DNA from: Croceicoccus mobilis
GTDB taxonomy: Bacteria > Pseudomonadota > Alphaproteobacteria > Sphingomonadales > Sphingomonadaceae
DNA length: 64,000 bases
Direction of reading: 5' to 3'
NCBI RefSeq assembly: GCF_001661965.1
Contig: NZ_LYWZ01000023.1
Location: 284,279 to 348,278, forward strand
The position numbers were made by a program, and so were the translations under genes. Below, piece by piece: positions 50,769 through 59,589 of the stretch (its first letter is position 1; each line of letters starts with the position of its first letter). The notes under the pieces were generated by a model that worked only from the letters and a program-made list of their open reading frames with translations, searched no databases and had not been told where the DNA came from.

Positions 50769-52819
50769 TTCGAGATCTCCTCGTAAGTCAGCACGAGATT
50801 GCCGAGCGCATCGATTTGCGCCGAGAAATCGGGTGGCACGATGGTCGTTGCGGTCGATTCCTCGATCACGCACGGCCCCTGATAGGCCTGTTCGGGCATC
50901 ATGGCACCACGTGCGATAAATCGGGTTTCGTGCGCATTTCCATCAAAGATGATGCTGCCGGTGCGTTCGGCCCGGTCGCTTTCGGGAACGGCATCATTTG
51001 CAGCCAGCAGCGTGCGCGCATCCAGTGCGCTGCGCCCCGTGGCGCGAAGGCGCAGCGTAGCAACTTCCAGCGCCTCTTCCGGATTGGAGTGGCCGAACAC
51101 CTGCCGATAGGCATTTTCGAACTTATCGCGCAGCGCGCTAGCGCAGCCATCGCTGCTCGCAAACAGCTCCGCTTCCAGCGTGATGGCGATGGTGTGCTCC
51201 TGCCCGACATAGCGCACGTCGACCATGCGTTCGAGCATGATGCGCTCTTCGGGCACGCCTTCGGCTTTCAGTCTCTCGGTCAGGGCGGTGCCAGCATCGG
51301 CGTACCATGAATCGAGTTCGGTCCAGTCGATATCCTCGACCGGTGACAAGATCGTTTCGGCGTGATCGTGGACAAGATCGGACTGCAGCATGCCCCAAGC
51401 CGAAAACGCCCCGGCCGCCCGCGGCACGACGACTTTGCCCACGCCCAAGAGGCGCGCAATGTCGGCCGCGTGCATCGGCCCTGCCCCGCCATAGGCGACC
51501 AGCGCGAATTCGCGCGGGTCGATGCCGCGGCGCACGGTAATGGTGCGGATGGCATTCGCCATCTGTTCGTTGATGACGTCGAGGATACCCTGCGCCATCG
51601 TGTCGCCCGGCATGTCGAAGCCCGATGCGAAATCGGCGATAGCTGCCTTCGCCTTATCGGCGCTCAGCTTAAGGTCGCCAAAGGCGCAACCGTCTTCAAG
51701 GCGGCCGAGCGCGATATTGGCATCGGTCACGGTCGGCTGCGTACCACCATGGCCATAGCATGCCGGCCCAGGCCGCGCCCCGGCACTTTGCGGGCCGACG
51801 CGCAGCGAACCGGCATCGTTCCACGCGATGCTGCCGCCGCCTGCGCCAATGGTGTGGATGTCGACCATCGGCGACAACACGGGAAAGCCGCCAATCTCGC
51901 GCTCGTTCTGCACGACCGACTGGCCGTCGATGACAAGGCTGGCCTCGAAACTGGTGCCGCCCATGTCGATGCAGATCAGGTTGGGAAAGCCCGCCTCCTC
52001 TGCCAGCGCGCGCCCGGCGACATTGCCGCCCACGGGGCCCGACAGCAGCGAGAGAATGCCGCGATCGCCCGCGTCCTCGGCCTTCATCAACCCGCCGTTC
52101 GATTGCAGCAGGAACAGGCGCGTATTGGCCTTTTCTTCCAGCGCGCTCAGCAGGTCGGACAGATAGCGCTTCAGCACCGGCGAGGCATAGGCGTTGATGA
52201 CCGAGGTGCTGGTCCGCTCATATTCGCGCCATTCGCGGCAAACCTCGTGCGAGGGGCCGATCAGCATGTCAGGCAGCGCCTGGCGCAGCGCGTCTGCCAC
52301 GCGGGCCTCATTCGCGGGGTTGCGGTAGGAATGGAGGAAGCAGATCGCCACCGCCTCATAGCCGCCCTCGCGCAGCTGCTCGGCCAAGGCGGCAATCTCG
52401 GCATCGTCCGGCTCTGCAATAATCGAGCCATCGGGCATCGTACGCTCATCCACGGTGAAGATGTCGCGCCGCTTCACCAGCGGATCGGGATAGCGGAAAT
52501 GCATGTCATAGGGCGTCGGTCGATTGCCGCGGCGCATTTCATAAACGTCGCGGAAACCCTGCGTCGTCACCAGCGCCATGCGCGCACCGCGCCGTTCGAG
52601 AAAGGCGTTGAGATGCACCGTAGTGCCATGCAGCACGGTCGCATCGCGTGTCGCATCGATGTCCGCCGCATCAAGCGCGCGGATCACCGAGGGCCAGAAT
52701 TCGGGTGGGGATGACGGCACCTTGACCGTCGAGAACAGGCCGCTCGCTTCGTCATACATGGCAAGGTCTGTGAATGTGCCGCCGACATCTATGCCGACAT
52801 AGGCGCGGGATGAAACCAT
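50765..52819 (-). CDS. hyuA: Hydantoinase/oxoprolinase A-type (ATP-binding) subunit
   Basis: The 684-residue HyuA subunit has the ASKHA ATPase fold: phosphate-1 loop YVGIDVGGTFTDLAMYD, HGTTVHLNAFLERRGARMAL, LSGPVGGNVAGRALAEEAG, the phosphate-2 loop CIDMGGTSFEASL, GAGGGSIAWNDAG, and GGAGPMHAADIARLLG. It activates a cyclic amide with ATP for hydrolysis together with HyuB. It leads the minus-strand unit hyuA-hyuB-MFS-amidohydrolase-gntR; a VanO-like palindrome lies 79 bases upstream in the region shared with the divergent TonB-dependent receptor gene. Confidence 0.93.
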   Translation of the reverse strand: MVSSRAYVGIDVGGTFTDLAMYDEASGLFSTVKVPSSPPEFWPSVIRALDAADIDATRDATVLHGTTVHLNAFLERRGARMALVTTQGFRDVYEMRRGNRPTPYDMHFRYPDPLVKRRDIFTVDERTMPDGSIIAEPDDAEIAALAEQLREGGYEAVAICFLHSYRNPANEARVADALRQALPDMLIGPSHEVCREWREYERTSTSVINAYASPVLKRYLSDLLSALEEKANTRLFLLQSNGGLMKAEDAGDRGILSLLSGPVGGNVAGRALAEEAGFPNLICIDMGGTSFEASLVIDGQSVVQNEREIGGFPVLSPMVDIHTIGAGGGSIAWNDAGSLRVGPQSAGARPGPACYGHGGTQPTVTDANIALGRLEDGCAFGDLKLSADKAKAAIADFASGFDMPGDTMAQGILDVINEQMANAIRTITVRRGIDPREFALVAYGGAGPMHAADIARLLGVGKVVVPRAAGAFSAWGMLQSDLVHDHAETILSPVEDIDWTELDSWYADAGTALTERLKAEGVPEERIMLERMVDVRYVGQEHTIAITLEAELFASSDGCASALRDKFENAYRQVFGHSNPEEALEVATLRLRATGRSALDARTLLAANDAVPESDRAERTGSIIFDGNAHETRFIARGAMMPEQAYQGPCVIEESTATTIVPPDFSAQIDALGNLVLTYEEISK

Positions 52820-52897
52820 CCTGGGGGGAGCTCCTTGGTCGCTTGGTCGAGCCGGAACCTAGACGAGAATTTTTCTTCTGCAAGTGGGATAATGGAT

Positions 52898-52909
52898 ATT
52901 GGATCCAAA
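52898..52909. promoter_or_regulatory. VanO-like palindrome between hyuA and the TonB-dependent receptor gene
   Basis: ATTGGATCCAAA matches the palindrome at 45507 in eleven of twelve positions. It lies in the 213-base divergent region, so one bound GntR protein could control both directions. Confidence 0.78.
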
Positions 52910-53032
52910 TTTGTTCCGTGCTAGCTGATCGCTCGGACGGAGAGATTTCGGGCCAAGAGCGTAAGGGCGCCGCGGTCCCGGGCATCACGAAACTGCCGCA
53001 TTCCCATGGCGGTGATTTGAGGAGTTTTCAAA

Positions 53033-55279
53033 GTGACTCGGACCCAGACATTATTCCTGGCAGGCGCATCGGCATGCGCAATGTTCGCTGGTCAGGCCCA
53101 CGCACAAAGCGCCGGTGATTCGGCCCAGACGACGGCAGGTTCGGTCGCAGGCGACATCGTCGTCACAGCGCAGCGCCGTGAAGAGACGGTCCAGGACGTG
53201 CCGGTCTCGATCAACGCCTTTTCATCGGAACAGCTCGACGAGCTGGGCGTAGCGACCGTTACCGACCTCGCCAGCCTAGCCCCGGGCGTTTCGATCAATT
53301 CCGTCCAGGGCGGCAGCAACCCGATCATCTCGATCCGCGGGCTCAGCCTCAATGACACATTCGGCAACAACAACCCGACCGTCGGTGTCTATCTCGACGA
53401 GGTGATCCAGCCCTTTACCCCGATGCTTTCGGGCCAGATCTTCGACGTGGAACGCGTCGAGGTGCTGAAAGGCCCGCAGGGCACGCTTTACGGCCGCAAC
53501 ACCACCGGCGGCGCAATCAACATCATCAGCGTCAAGCCCAGCTTCGAAACCAATGGCTATGTGAAGGCGAGCTATGCCCGCTTTGACCGTGCCGAGATCG
53601 AAGGCGCGGTCGGCGGCGGTATTTCCGATACGCTGGCGGGTCGCTTCTCGTTCAAGACCACGCAGCAGCGCGGTGGCTGGCAGACCAATGCGCTGACCGG
53701 CGAAAAGATCGGCGACGTCAACGAAAGCTCGTTCCGCGGGCAGCTGCTTTGGGAACCGACCTCGAATTTCGATGCCACGCTAAAGCTGGGCTACACCAAG
53801 ACGAAGCGTGACAACCAGCTGCGCGAACATGTCGGCTACTACTCGCCCGAAGGCGGCTATTGCGCGTCTGCCCTTGCCGGCATCCGCGACGAGGCGAACT
53901 GCGTCGATTTCTTTGGCTATCAGGACCTCACGGGCAAGCGCCGCACGGTCGAGAACAGCTCCTACTTCGGCAATGAGCTGAACGCGCGCAACTATCTCGG
54001 CCAGCTGACGATGAACCTCGACCTTGGGGCGGTTACGCTTACCTCGGTCACGGCGTATAATGATTACCGCCGCGTGCTGGGCGACGATTCCGATGGCGGC
54101 GCGCTGATCGAGCTGGATTCGCAATTCACCGACGACATCAGCTCGTTTACGCAGGAACTGCGCGCGACTTCGAATGGCGACAATGTCCTCGACTGGGTCG
54201 CGGGCCTTTACTTTTCCAGCGATGAGATTTCGGGTTCGGCCGTGCAGGCGCTGACCGACACGTTCTTCCACACCATCGCCGACACCAGCTATACCCAGCA
54301 GACCGACGCCATCGCCGCATTCGGCCAGGCCGGGTTCGAGATCACCCCCTCGCTGGAGCTGATCGCAGGCTTGCGCTTCACGCATGAGCAAAAGGACTTC
54401 GCCTATGATGCGATCGATCTCGACCCCTATGGCGACAGCGGCTTGCCGACGCTGGTCGCGGGGATCGACAACACGCTGAAAGAGGACAATGTGTCGGGGA
54501 AGATCGGGCTGAACTTCGACCTTACCGACGATGTCATGCTCTATGCCAGCGTCTCCAAGGGCTTCAAGAGCGGCGGCTACAAGGCGGCAATCGCCTTTTC
54601 CGCGGCGGAAACCGATCCCTTCGACGGTGAAACCGTATGGGCCTATGAGGCGGGCGTAAAATCGACCCTGCTCGATGGCAAGATGACCCTGAACCTAGCC
54701 GGCTATTATAACGACTGGCAGGATTTCCAGGCGATGGTCACCGAAATCCGCAGCGGCGTGAACGTGATCGTTCTATCAAACGCGGGCGATGCGCGTGTCT
54801 ATGGCGTGGAAGGCGAATGGATGTATCGCCCCACCGATGCGCTTTCGCTGCGTGCTTCGGCAAACTGGATGGACAGCAAGATCACCCAGTTCAACAATGC
54901 CGAGGGCGGTGACGATTATACCGGCAACCAGCTCGCCAATGCGCCAAAGTTCACCTTCACCGGCCAGGCCAAGTGGGAGCTGCCCGTCAATCTCGAAACG
55001 ATGGGCGTCTACGTGCTGGGGGATGCCTCGTACAAGTCGAAGACCTACTTCTCGCTCGCCGAACGCGATCTCAGCTCGCAGGACGGCTATTGGCTCGTGA
55101 ATGGCCGGATCGGCCTGCACGATAAGGGAGATGTCTGGGAAGTCGCCGCCTTTGCGAAGAACATCCTCAACAAGCTGTATGTCAGCTCCTCCTATGACAA
55201 CTGGGGCGGGATCTTCCCGAGCCAGAACTTCCTGGGCGATCCGGCAACCTACGGGGTCGAGGTCAGCTACAAGTTCTGA
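53033..55279 (+). CDS. TonB-dependent outer-membrane receptor
   Basis: The 748-residue receptor has a signal peptide (LFLAGASACAMFAGQAHAQ), a TonB box (GDIVVTAQRREE), a plug (ATVTDLASLAPGVSIN, ISIRGLSLNDT, VEVLKGPQGTLYGRNTTGGA) and a barrel ending YGVEVSYKF. It starts with GTG at 53033, with GAGGAG nine bases ahead. It is divergent from hyuA with a VanO-like operator between, so it probably imports the compound that HyuAB hydrolyses. It is followed by an FAD oxidoreductase gene after a strong hairpin. Confidence 0.95.
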   Translation: MTRTQTLFLAGASACAMFAGQAHAQSAGDSAQTTAGSVAGDIVVTAQRREETVQDVPVSINAFSSEQLDELGVATVTDLASLAPGVSINSVQGGSNPIISIRGLSLNDTFGNNNPTVGVYLDEVIQPFTPMLSGQIFDVERVEVLKGPQGTLYGRNTTGGAINIISVKPSFETNGYVKASYARFDRAEIEGAVGGGISDTLAGRFSFKTTQQRGGWQTNALTGEKIGDVNESSFRGQLLWEPTSNFDATLKLGYTKTKRDNQLREHVGYYSPEGGYCASALAGIRDEANCVDFFGYQDLTGKRRTVENSSYFGNELNARNYLGQLTMNLDLGAVTLTSVTAYNDYRRVLGDDSDGGALIELDSQFTDDISSFTQELRATSNGDNVLDWVAGLYFSSDEISGSAVQALTDTFFHTIADTSYTQQTDAIAAFGQAGFEITPSLELIAGLRFTHEQKDFAYDAIDLDPYGDSGLPTLVAGIDNTLKEDNVSGKIGLNFDLTDDVMLYASVSKGFKSGGYKAAIAFSAAETDPFDGETVWAYEAGVKSTLLDGKMTLNLAGYYNDWQDFQAMVTEIRSGVNVIVLSNAGDARVYGVEGEWMYRPTDALSLRASANWMDSKITQFNNAEGGDDYTGNQLANAPKFTFTGQAKWELPVNLETMGVYVLGDASYKSKTYFSLAERDLSSQDGYWLVNGRIGLHDKGDVWEVAAFAKNILNKLYVSSSYDNWGGIFPSQNFLGDPATYGVEVSYKF

Positions 55280-55295
55280 CGCCCCTCTCCCGCCC

Positions 55296-55327
55296 GTCTC
55301 CGCGGCCTCCCCCGGGGCCGCGGAGAC
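55296..55327. terminator. Strong stem-loop between the receptor and FAD oxidoreductase genes
   Basis: A perfect 12-base-pair stem (55296-55307 with 55316-55327) closes an eight-base loop 17 bases past the receptor stop and 14 bases before ATG 55342. No T-run follows. It may stabilise or partly terminate the receptor mRNA, so that the receptor is expressed more strongly than downstream genes. Confidence 0.6.
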
Positions 55328-55341
55328 CAAGCCGGTGTTAC

Positions 55342-56640
55342 ATGACAGAAAATAAAAACAATCTCTGGCGGGCTACCGCCCATGACAGGCCCCCCTTTGC
55401 CGCCCTCTCAGGCGACAGGCTTTGCGATACAGTCGTTGTCGGCGCGGGCATCATGGGCCTTTCCGCGGCGCTTGGGCTGGCCAAGGCCGGAGCCTCGGTC
55501 ACCGTGGTGGAGGCCGACCGGATCGGATCGGGTGCCTCATCGACTCCCGGCGGCTTCGTCGTTCCGCATTTCAGCGTGGGTTCGCCGCGCAGCTTGGTCG
55601 ACGAACACGGCAGCGCGGGCGAAGCGCTGGTCGAGATGGTGGGCCATTCCGCCGACCGCCTGTTCAAGGCGATTTGCGAACTCGAACTCGATTGCGATGC
55701 GCGGCAGGACGGGTGGTATCATCCCGCAACGCCAGCCGCGCTTCCACGCCTTGACGCGACCATCGGCCAATGGCGCGAGGCAGGTTTCGATGCCGAGCGG
55801 CTGGATGCTGCGGAAACCACGCGGCGCACAGGTATCGAGGGATATGGCGCCAGCTGGTACGCGAAGACCGGGGGCACCATCCACCCGCTCAAGCTTTGTC
55901 AGGAACTGGCCCGCTGCGCTGCCGCGCATGGCGCCATGATCCACGAACACACGCCCGCCACGGATATCGTACGGCATGGCAGACTGTATCACGTCCAGAC
56001 CCCGGCAGGACTCTTAAAGGCGGAAAAGGTCATCATCTGCACCAATGGCCTTTCAAAAGGGCTGTCATCGCTGGTGGACCGCACCATCGTGCCTATGCGC
56101 GTCTGGCAATGCGCGACCGCGCCGATCCCGGCAGAACAGCGCGCCCATCTCTTTCAGGGCGGGGAGTGCCTGTCCGACACACGCCACAATCTCTTCACCT
56201 ATCGCTTCGATGTCCAGCACCGGCTGATCACCGGGACCTTTGACGCGCTTGGCGTTGACGGCCCGGCGGCGGCGCAGGCGATGGCCCGGCGCCTGCGCGA
56301 CATGTTGCGACTGCCCAAAGTGCCGGAAATCGAATTCTGCTGGTCGGGCACCAGCGCGATTTCGGCCAGCCGTATGCCTCTGTCGCTCCATGTCGATGGC
56401 GGTCTGCTGGCGGCATCGTCGTGCAACGCGCGCGGTATTGCACTGTCGTTCGCCACAGGCGGCATATTGGCCGATCACGCGCTCGGCCGGCACGTCCCCC
56501 CACTTCCCATGCTGGGCCAAGGCGGGCGGACCAGCGCGCTCGTCCAGTCGCGGCTTTCGCGCCTCTATGCCCATTTGACCCCGCTTTTCGACTGGTACGA
56601 AGATCGAAAGGCGCACAACCGGAGTTCAGCAAATGGCTGA
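55342..56640 (+). CDS. FAD-dependent oxidoreductase, DAO family (PuuB/glycine-oxidase-like)
   Basis: The 432-residue protein has the FAD motif TVVVGAGIMGLSAALGLAKAG and the DAO-family segments GGFVVPHFSVG, KTGGTIHPLKLCQELARCA, KVIICTNGLS and ISASRMPLSLHVDGGLLAASSCNARGIAL. Relatives oxidise amino groups of amino acids or gamma-glutamylputrescine. The start is preceded by weak Shine-Dalgarno sequence and by the strong hairpin described above. It overlaps the following SnoaL-like gene by eight bases. Confidence 0.9.
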   Translation: MTENKNNLWRATAHDRPPFAALSGDRLCDTVVVGAGIMGLSAALGLAKAGASVTVVEADRIGSGASSTPGGFVVPHFSVGSPRSLVDEHGSAGEALVEMVGHSADRLFKAICELELDCDARQDGWYHPATPAALPRLDATIGQWREAGFDAERLDAAETTRRTGIEGYGASWYAKTGGTIHPLKLCQELARCAAAHGAMIHEHTPATDIVRHGRLYHVQTPAGLLKAEKVIICTNGLSKGLSSLVDRTIVPMRVWQCATAPIPAEQRAHLFQGGECLSDTRHNLFTYRFDVQHRLITGTFDALGVDGPAAAQAMARRLRDMLRLPKVPEIEFCWSGTSAISASRMPLSLHVDGGLLAASSCNARGIALSFATGGILADHALGRHVPPLPMLGQGGRTSALVQSRLSRLYAHLTPLFDWYEDRKAHNRSSANG

Positions 56641-57010
56641 AGACACCCACGGCAACCCGATCGTCGCCTTTTTCACATGGTGGAACCAGGCGATGGCCGA
56701 TACCGACAAGCTGACCGAAGAGGGTTTCGCCCGCTTTTTTACGCCCGATGCGCAAATCCGTGTGCGCGACAATCTGCGCGCCGGCTGCCCGGCCGAAATG
56801 GTGCCGCATTACGCCGCCATCGCCGCCAGTTTCGACAGCGTGCAGATGGTCCTGCCAGTGACGCGCGAAATGGCGACTGGCGATCTCGCCTTCGTGCACT
56901 GCCATACGCGCGTCATCGACAAGGGCGGTTCGCGCGACGATGCCGCGCTCGCCTATGCCGAACTGGTCGATGGCAGGATTTGCCGCCTCACCGTCGCCCC
57001 GATGGTCTGA
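56633..57010 (+). CDS. SnoaL/NTF2-like protein
   Basis: The 125-residue protein has the alpha+beta cone of the NTF2-like superfamily (VAFFTWWNQAMADTD, EEGFARFFTPDAQIRVRDNL, MVPHYAAIAASFDSVQMVLP, DLAFVHCHTRVIDKGGS). This fold serves many small enzymes (hydratases, isomerases, cyclases) and binding proteins. The coupling to the FAD oxidoreductase gene by overlap suggests that it handles its product. The specific reaction is not known. Confidence 0.8.
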   Translation: MAEDTHGNPIVAFFTWWNQAMADTDKLTEEGFARFFTPDAQIRVRDNLRAGCPAEMVPHYAAIAASFDSVQMVLPVTREMATGDLAFVHCHTRVIDKGGSRDDAALAYAELVDGRICRLTVAPMV

Positions 57011-57051
57011 ACCGACCGCATCCCCAGACAGATAGACCGAGGAATTCCCCC

Positions 57052-58221
57052 GTGATCTCGCTTGCCGACCGCATCACTTCCAGCTCCAAGAAAAGCTATG
57101 GCATGTATGAACAGGCCCTCCGTCTTGAAGCCGAGGGCGTGGACCTGATCCATCTCGAATTTGGTCGCCCGATCTTCGACACGCCCGATCACATCAAGCA
57201 GGCGACAATCGATGCACTGAACGCAGGCGATGTCCATTACGGCGAAATGCCCGGCTCCACCGCCTTTCGCAGCGCGATCCGCGACAAGCTCGCCCGGTTC
57301 AACAAGATTGACGCTGGCCTTGATGAGATCATCGTCACCAATGGGCTGACGCAGGCATCCTATGCCGCTTTCATGGCGCTGGTGAATCCAGGTGACGAGG
57401 TAATTCTCCTCGATCCCTATTACCCGCAGCACGTGGGGAAGATCGAACTCGCAGGCGGCAGACCGATAATGGTCCCGCTTGACCGGGACAATGATTTCGC
57501 CATCCGCGCCGACTGGATCGAGCAGGCGATCACCCCGGCAACGAAGATGATAGTCCTCGTCAATCCGGCCAACCCCACCGGGCGCGTCTATAGCCATGAG
57601 GAACTGGCCGCGGTGGCCGAAATCGCCGTGCGCCACGACCTCGCCGTAATCTCGGACGAGGTGTACGAGATGATCACCTATGACGGGGCAGAGCATGTCT
57701 CGATCGCGACTCTGCCGGGCATGCGCGAACGCACGATCTCGATGTTCGCCTTTACCAAAGCCTATGCCATGGACGGCTGGAGACTGGGCTATGCCGTCGC
57801 GGACAAGGCACTGATGCCCGGTCTGATGACCATTTCGACCTCTGCCGTCACCCATGTGAACAGCTTTATCCAGGCAGGCGGTCAGGCAGCGCTCGAACAA
57901 TCGCAGGAGCCGGTGCGCGAAATGGTCGAGGAAGACCGGGCGCGCCGCGACATCGTCATCTCCGCGCTGGCTGCGATGCCGGGCGTCACCTGCCCCGCCC
58001 CGCAAGGCACGATCTATGCCTTTCCCGATATTACGGGGACCGGCATCGCATCGCAGGAACTCGCCGAACGCATCCTTCACGAAGCGCATGTCGTGGTCGA
58101 GGCAGGCTCGTTCTATGGCCCTGTCGGCGAAGGCCACCTACGCCTGTGCTTCGGTTCCGAAACGACCGAACGCGTCGCCCTCGCCATGGAGCGGCTGAAG
58201 GCATTCTTCTCTTCGCTCTAG
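57052..58221 (+). CDS. Class I pyridoxal-phosphate aminotransferase (aspartate-aminotransferase-like)
   Basis: The 389-residue enzyme has NPANPTGRVYS, ISDEVYEMITYDG, the Schiff-base lysine in FAFTKAYAMDGWRLGYAV, and the carboxylate-binding arginine in LRLCFGSE. It belongs to the aspartate aminotransferase superfamily with broad amino-acid substrates. GTG 57052 has GAGGA eight bases upstream and precedes the normal N-terminus ISLADRITSS; the longer frame from 56677 is rejected. It follows the SnoaL-like gene and precedes the second MarR gene on the plus strand. Confidence 0.92.
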   Translation: MISLADRITSSSKKSYGMYEQALRLEAEGVDLIHLEFGRPIFDTPDHIKQATIDALNAGDVHYGEMPGSTAFRSAIRDKLARFNKIDAGLDEIIVTNGLTQASYAAFMALVNPGDEVILLDPYYPQHVGKIELAGGRPIMVPLDRDNDFAIRADWIEQAITPATKMIVLVNPANPTGRVYSHEELAAVAEIAVRHDLAVISDEVYEMITYDGAEHVSIATLPGMRERTISMFAFTKAYAMDGWRLGYAVADKALMPGLMTISTSAVTHVNSFIQAGGQAALEQSQEPVREMVEEDRARRDIVISALAAMPGVTCPAPQGTIYAFPDITGTGIASQELAERILHEAHVVVEAGSFYGPVGEGHLRLCFGSETTERVALAMERLKAFFSSL

Positions 58222-58239
58222 GGCTGCATCTTGGCGCTT

Positions 58240-58255
58240 GGATCATTCGCGATCC
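58240..58255. promoter_or_regulatory. Inverted repeat upstream of the second marR gene
   Basis: GGATC (58240-58244) and GATCC (58251-58255) flank ATTCGC, 15 bases before ATG 58270. It may be an operator of this MarR protein, but such short repeats can arise by chance. Confidence 0.3.
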
Positions 58256-58269
58256 TGTCGCTATAGGCC

Positions 58270-58785
58270 ATGGCCATGCAATCTGGCGGAGCGATACAGA
58301 CAGGTGATGCCCCCGATCATTCAGGGGGCCGGGGCTCCTCCGGCGGCACCCCCCGCCCGAACGAGGACCTGCGCCTGTGGGTCCGACTTCTTTCCTGCGC
58401 CAAGGTCATCGAAAAACGTCTGCGCCGCAATTTCGCCGATGAGTTCGACACGACCCTGCCGCGTTTCGACGTAATGGCCGCGCTCGACCGTGCAGGAGAG
58501 CCGCTCTCCATGAGCGCGCTATCGCAGGCGTTGCTGGTATCGGGAGGGAACGTCACCCATGTCGTGCGGCAGCTCGTCACCGACGGGCTGGTCGAAACCG
58601 CCCCGTCCCCCGATGATGCGCGGTCCGCGCTGGTCAGCCTGACTGCGGAAGGATCGGCCCTTTTCGCCGATCTCGCCGCGGCGCATCAACGCTGGGTCAC
58701 CCAAAGCCTTGGCACCATGCCGCCCGAAAGCCGGTCCGCACTGTTGACGCTGCTGAGTGAATTGCGCGGTCAGCTCGACCGCTAA
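58270..58785 (+). CDS. MarR-family transcriptional regulator
   Basis: After a glycine-rich, probably disordered N-terminus of about 35 residues, the winged helix domain is clear (LWVRLLSCAKVIEKRLRRNF, FDVMAALDRAGEPLSMSALS, VSGGNVTHVVRQLVTDGLV, APSPDDARSALVSLTAEG). It has 171 residues. Placed between the aminotransferase and thioesterase genes and opposite the monooxygenase/reductase operon, it probably controls the CoA part of the island. Confidence 0.92.
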   Translation: MAMQSGGAIQTGDAPDHSGGRGSSGGTPRPNEDLRLWVRLLSCAKVIEKRLRRNFADEFDTTLPRFDVMAALDRAGEPLSMSALSQALLVSGGNVTHVVRQLVTDGLVETAPSPDDARSALVSLTAEGSALFADLAAAHQRWVTQSLGTMPPESRSALLTLLSELRGQLDR

Positions 58786-58805
58786 GCGAAACGGAAAACA
58801 CCGCC

Positions 58806-59219
58806 ATGTTCACCACCACAACCGATGTCCGCTTCGCGCATGTCGATCCCGCCGGGATCGTGTTCTACCCGCGCTATCTCGAAATGCTGAACGGCGCGGT
58901 GGAGGACTGGTTCGGCGACGCCATCGGCTCAAGCTTCGCCGAATTGCATATCGACCGGCGCGTCGGCACGCCGACCGTGCATCTCGAAGTCGACTTCAAG
59001 ATCGCCAGCCGATTAGGCGAAAGGCTCGACATCTCGATCACGCCGCTGCGCCTTGGCAAAAGCAGCTGCCGGATCGCGGTGGATTTCAGCTGCAAGGGCG
59101 AACTGCGGCTGAGCGCCGAGCTAGTGCTGGTCTGCACCGATCTCGATACGCTGTCCTCCACCCCATGGCCCGATGATCTGCGTGCCGGGATCGAACGGCA
59201 GCTGGTCCCGGCCAGCTAA
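58806..59219 (+). CDS. Hotdog-fold acyl-CoA thioesterase, 4-hydroxybenzoyl-CoA/YbgC type
   Basis: The 137-residue protein carries the 4HBT signature VRFAHVDPAGIVFYPRYLEM with the catalytic aspartate in VDPAG, then GTPTVHLEVDFKIASRLGERLDI and CRIAVDFSC. It should hydrolyse an aromatic or short acyl-CoA. It follows marR after 20 bases and converges with a second thioesterase gene of another subfamily ten bases away. Confidence 0.9.
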   Translation: MFTTTTDVRFAHVDPAGIVFYPRYLEMLNGAVEDWFGDAIGSSFAELHIDRRVGTPTVHLEVDFKIASRLGERLDISITPLRLGKSSCRIAVDFSCKGELRLSAELVLVCTDLDTLSSTPWPDDLRAGIERQLVPAS

Positions 59220-59229
59220 TCCGCTCCGA

Positions 59230-59589
59230 CTAGCTGCCGCGTAGCGGGCGCGGCCTGCCGTCTTTGTCGATGCAGACCATCGTGAAGCGCGCCGTTAGTA
59301 CCTGTTCGCGGGTGCCGCTTTCATCCTCGCGCACGCCCGAAAGCGCCAGCGTGAAAGAGGTGCGGCGCTCTTCCTCCACTTCAGCCTCGATCATGAACAC
59401 ATCGCCCACGCGCAGGGCGGCCAGAAAGACCAGCTCGTTCACCGCCTTGGTTACACACGGCCCGGCATGGCGCCTGCCCGCGATCCCGGCGGCGATGTCG
59501 CCTTGCCCCATGATCCACCCGCCGAACGCGCCGCCATGCAGATTGGCGTTTTCAGGCAGGACCAGCGTGGCGGTAACCGGCCCGCTCAT
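59230..59589 (-). CDS. Hotdog-fold acyl-CoA thioesterase, YciA/ACOT type
   Basis: The 119-residue protein has the YciA-type motif ENANLHGGAFGGWIMGQGDIAAG, followed by VNELVFLAALRVGDVFMIEAEVEE and ARFTMVCIDKDGRPR. It hydrolyses acyl-CoAs. ATG 59589 overlaps the stop of the RidA-like gene (ATGA). It is last in the operon of the monooxygenase/reductase, SDR and RidA-like genes, so it may release the CoA ester of the end product or rescue dead-end intermediates. Confidence 0.88.
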   Translation of the reverse strand: MSGPVTATLVLPENANLHGGAFGGWIMGQGDIAAGIAGRRHAGPCVTKAVNELVFLAALRVGDVFMIEAEVEEERRTSFTLALSGVREDESGTREQVLTARFTMVCIDKDGRPRPLRGS

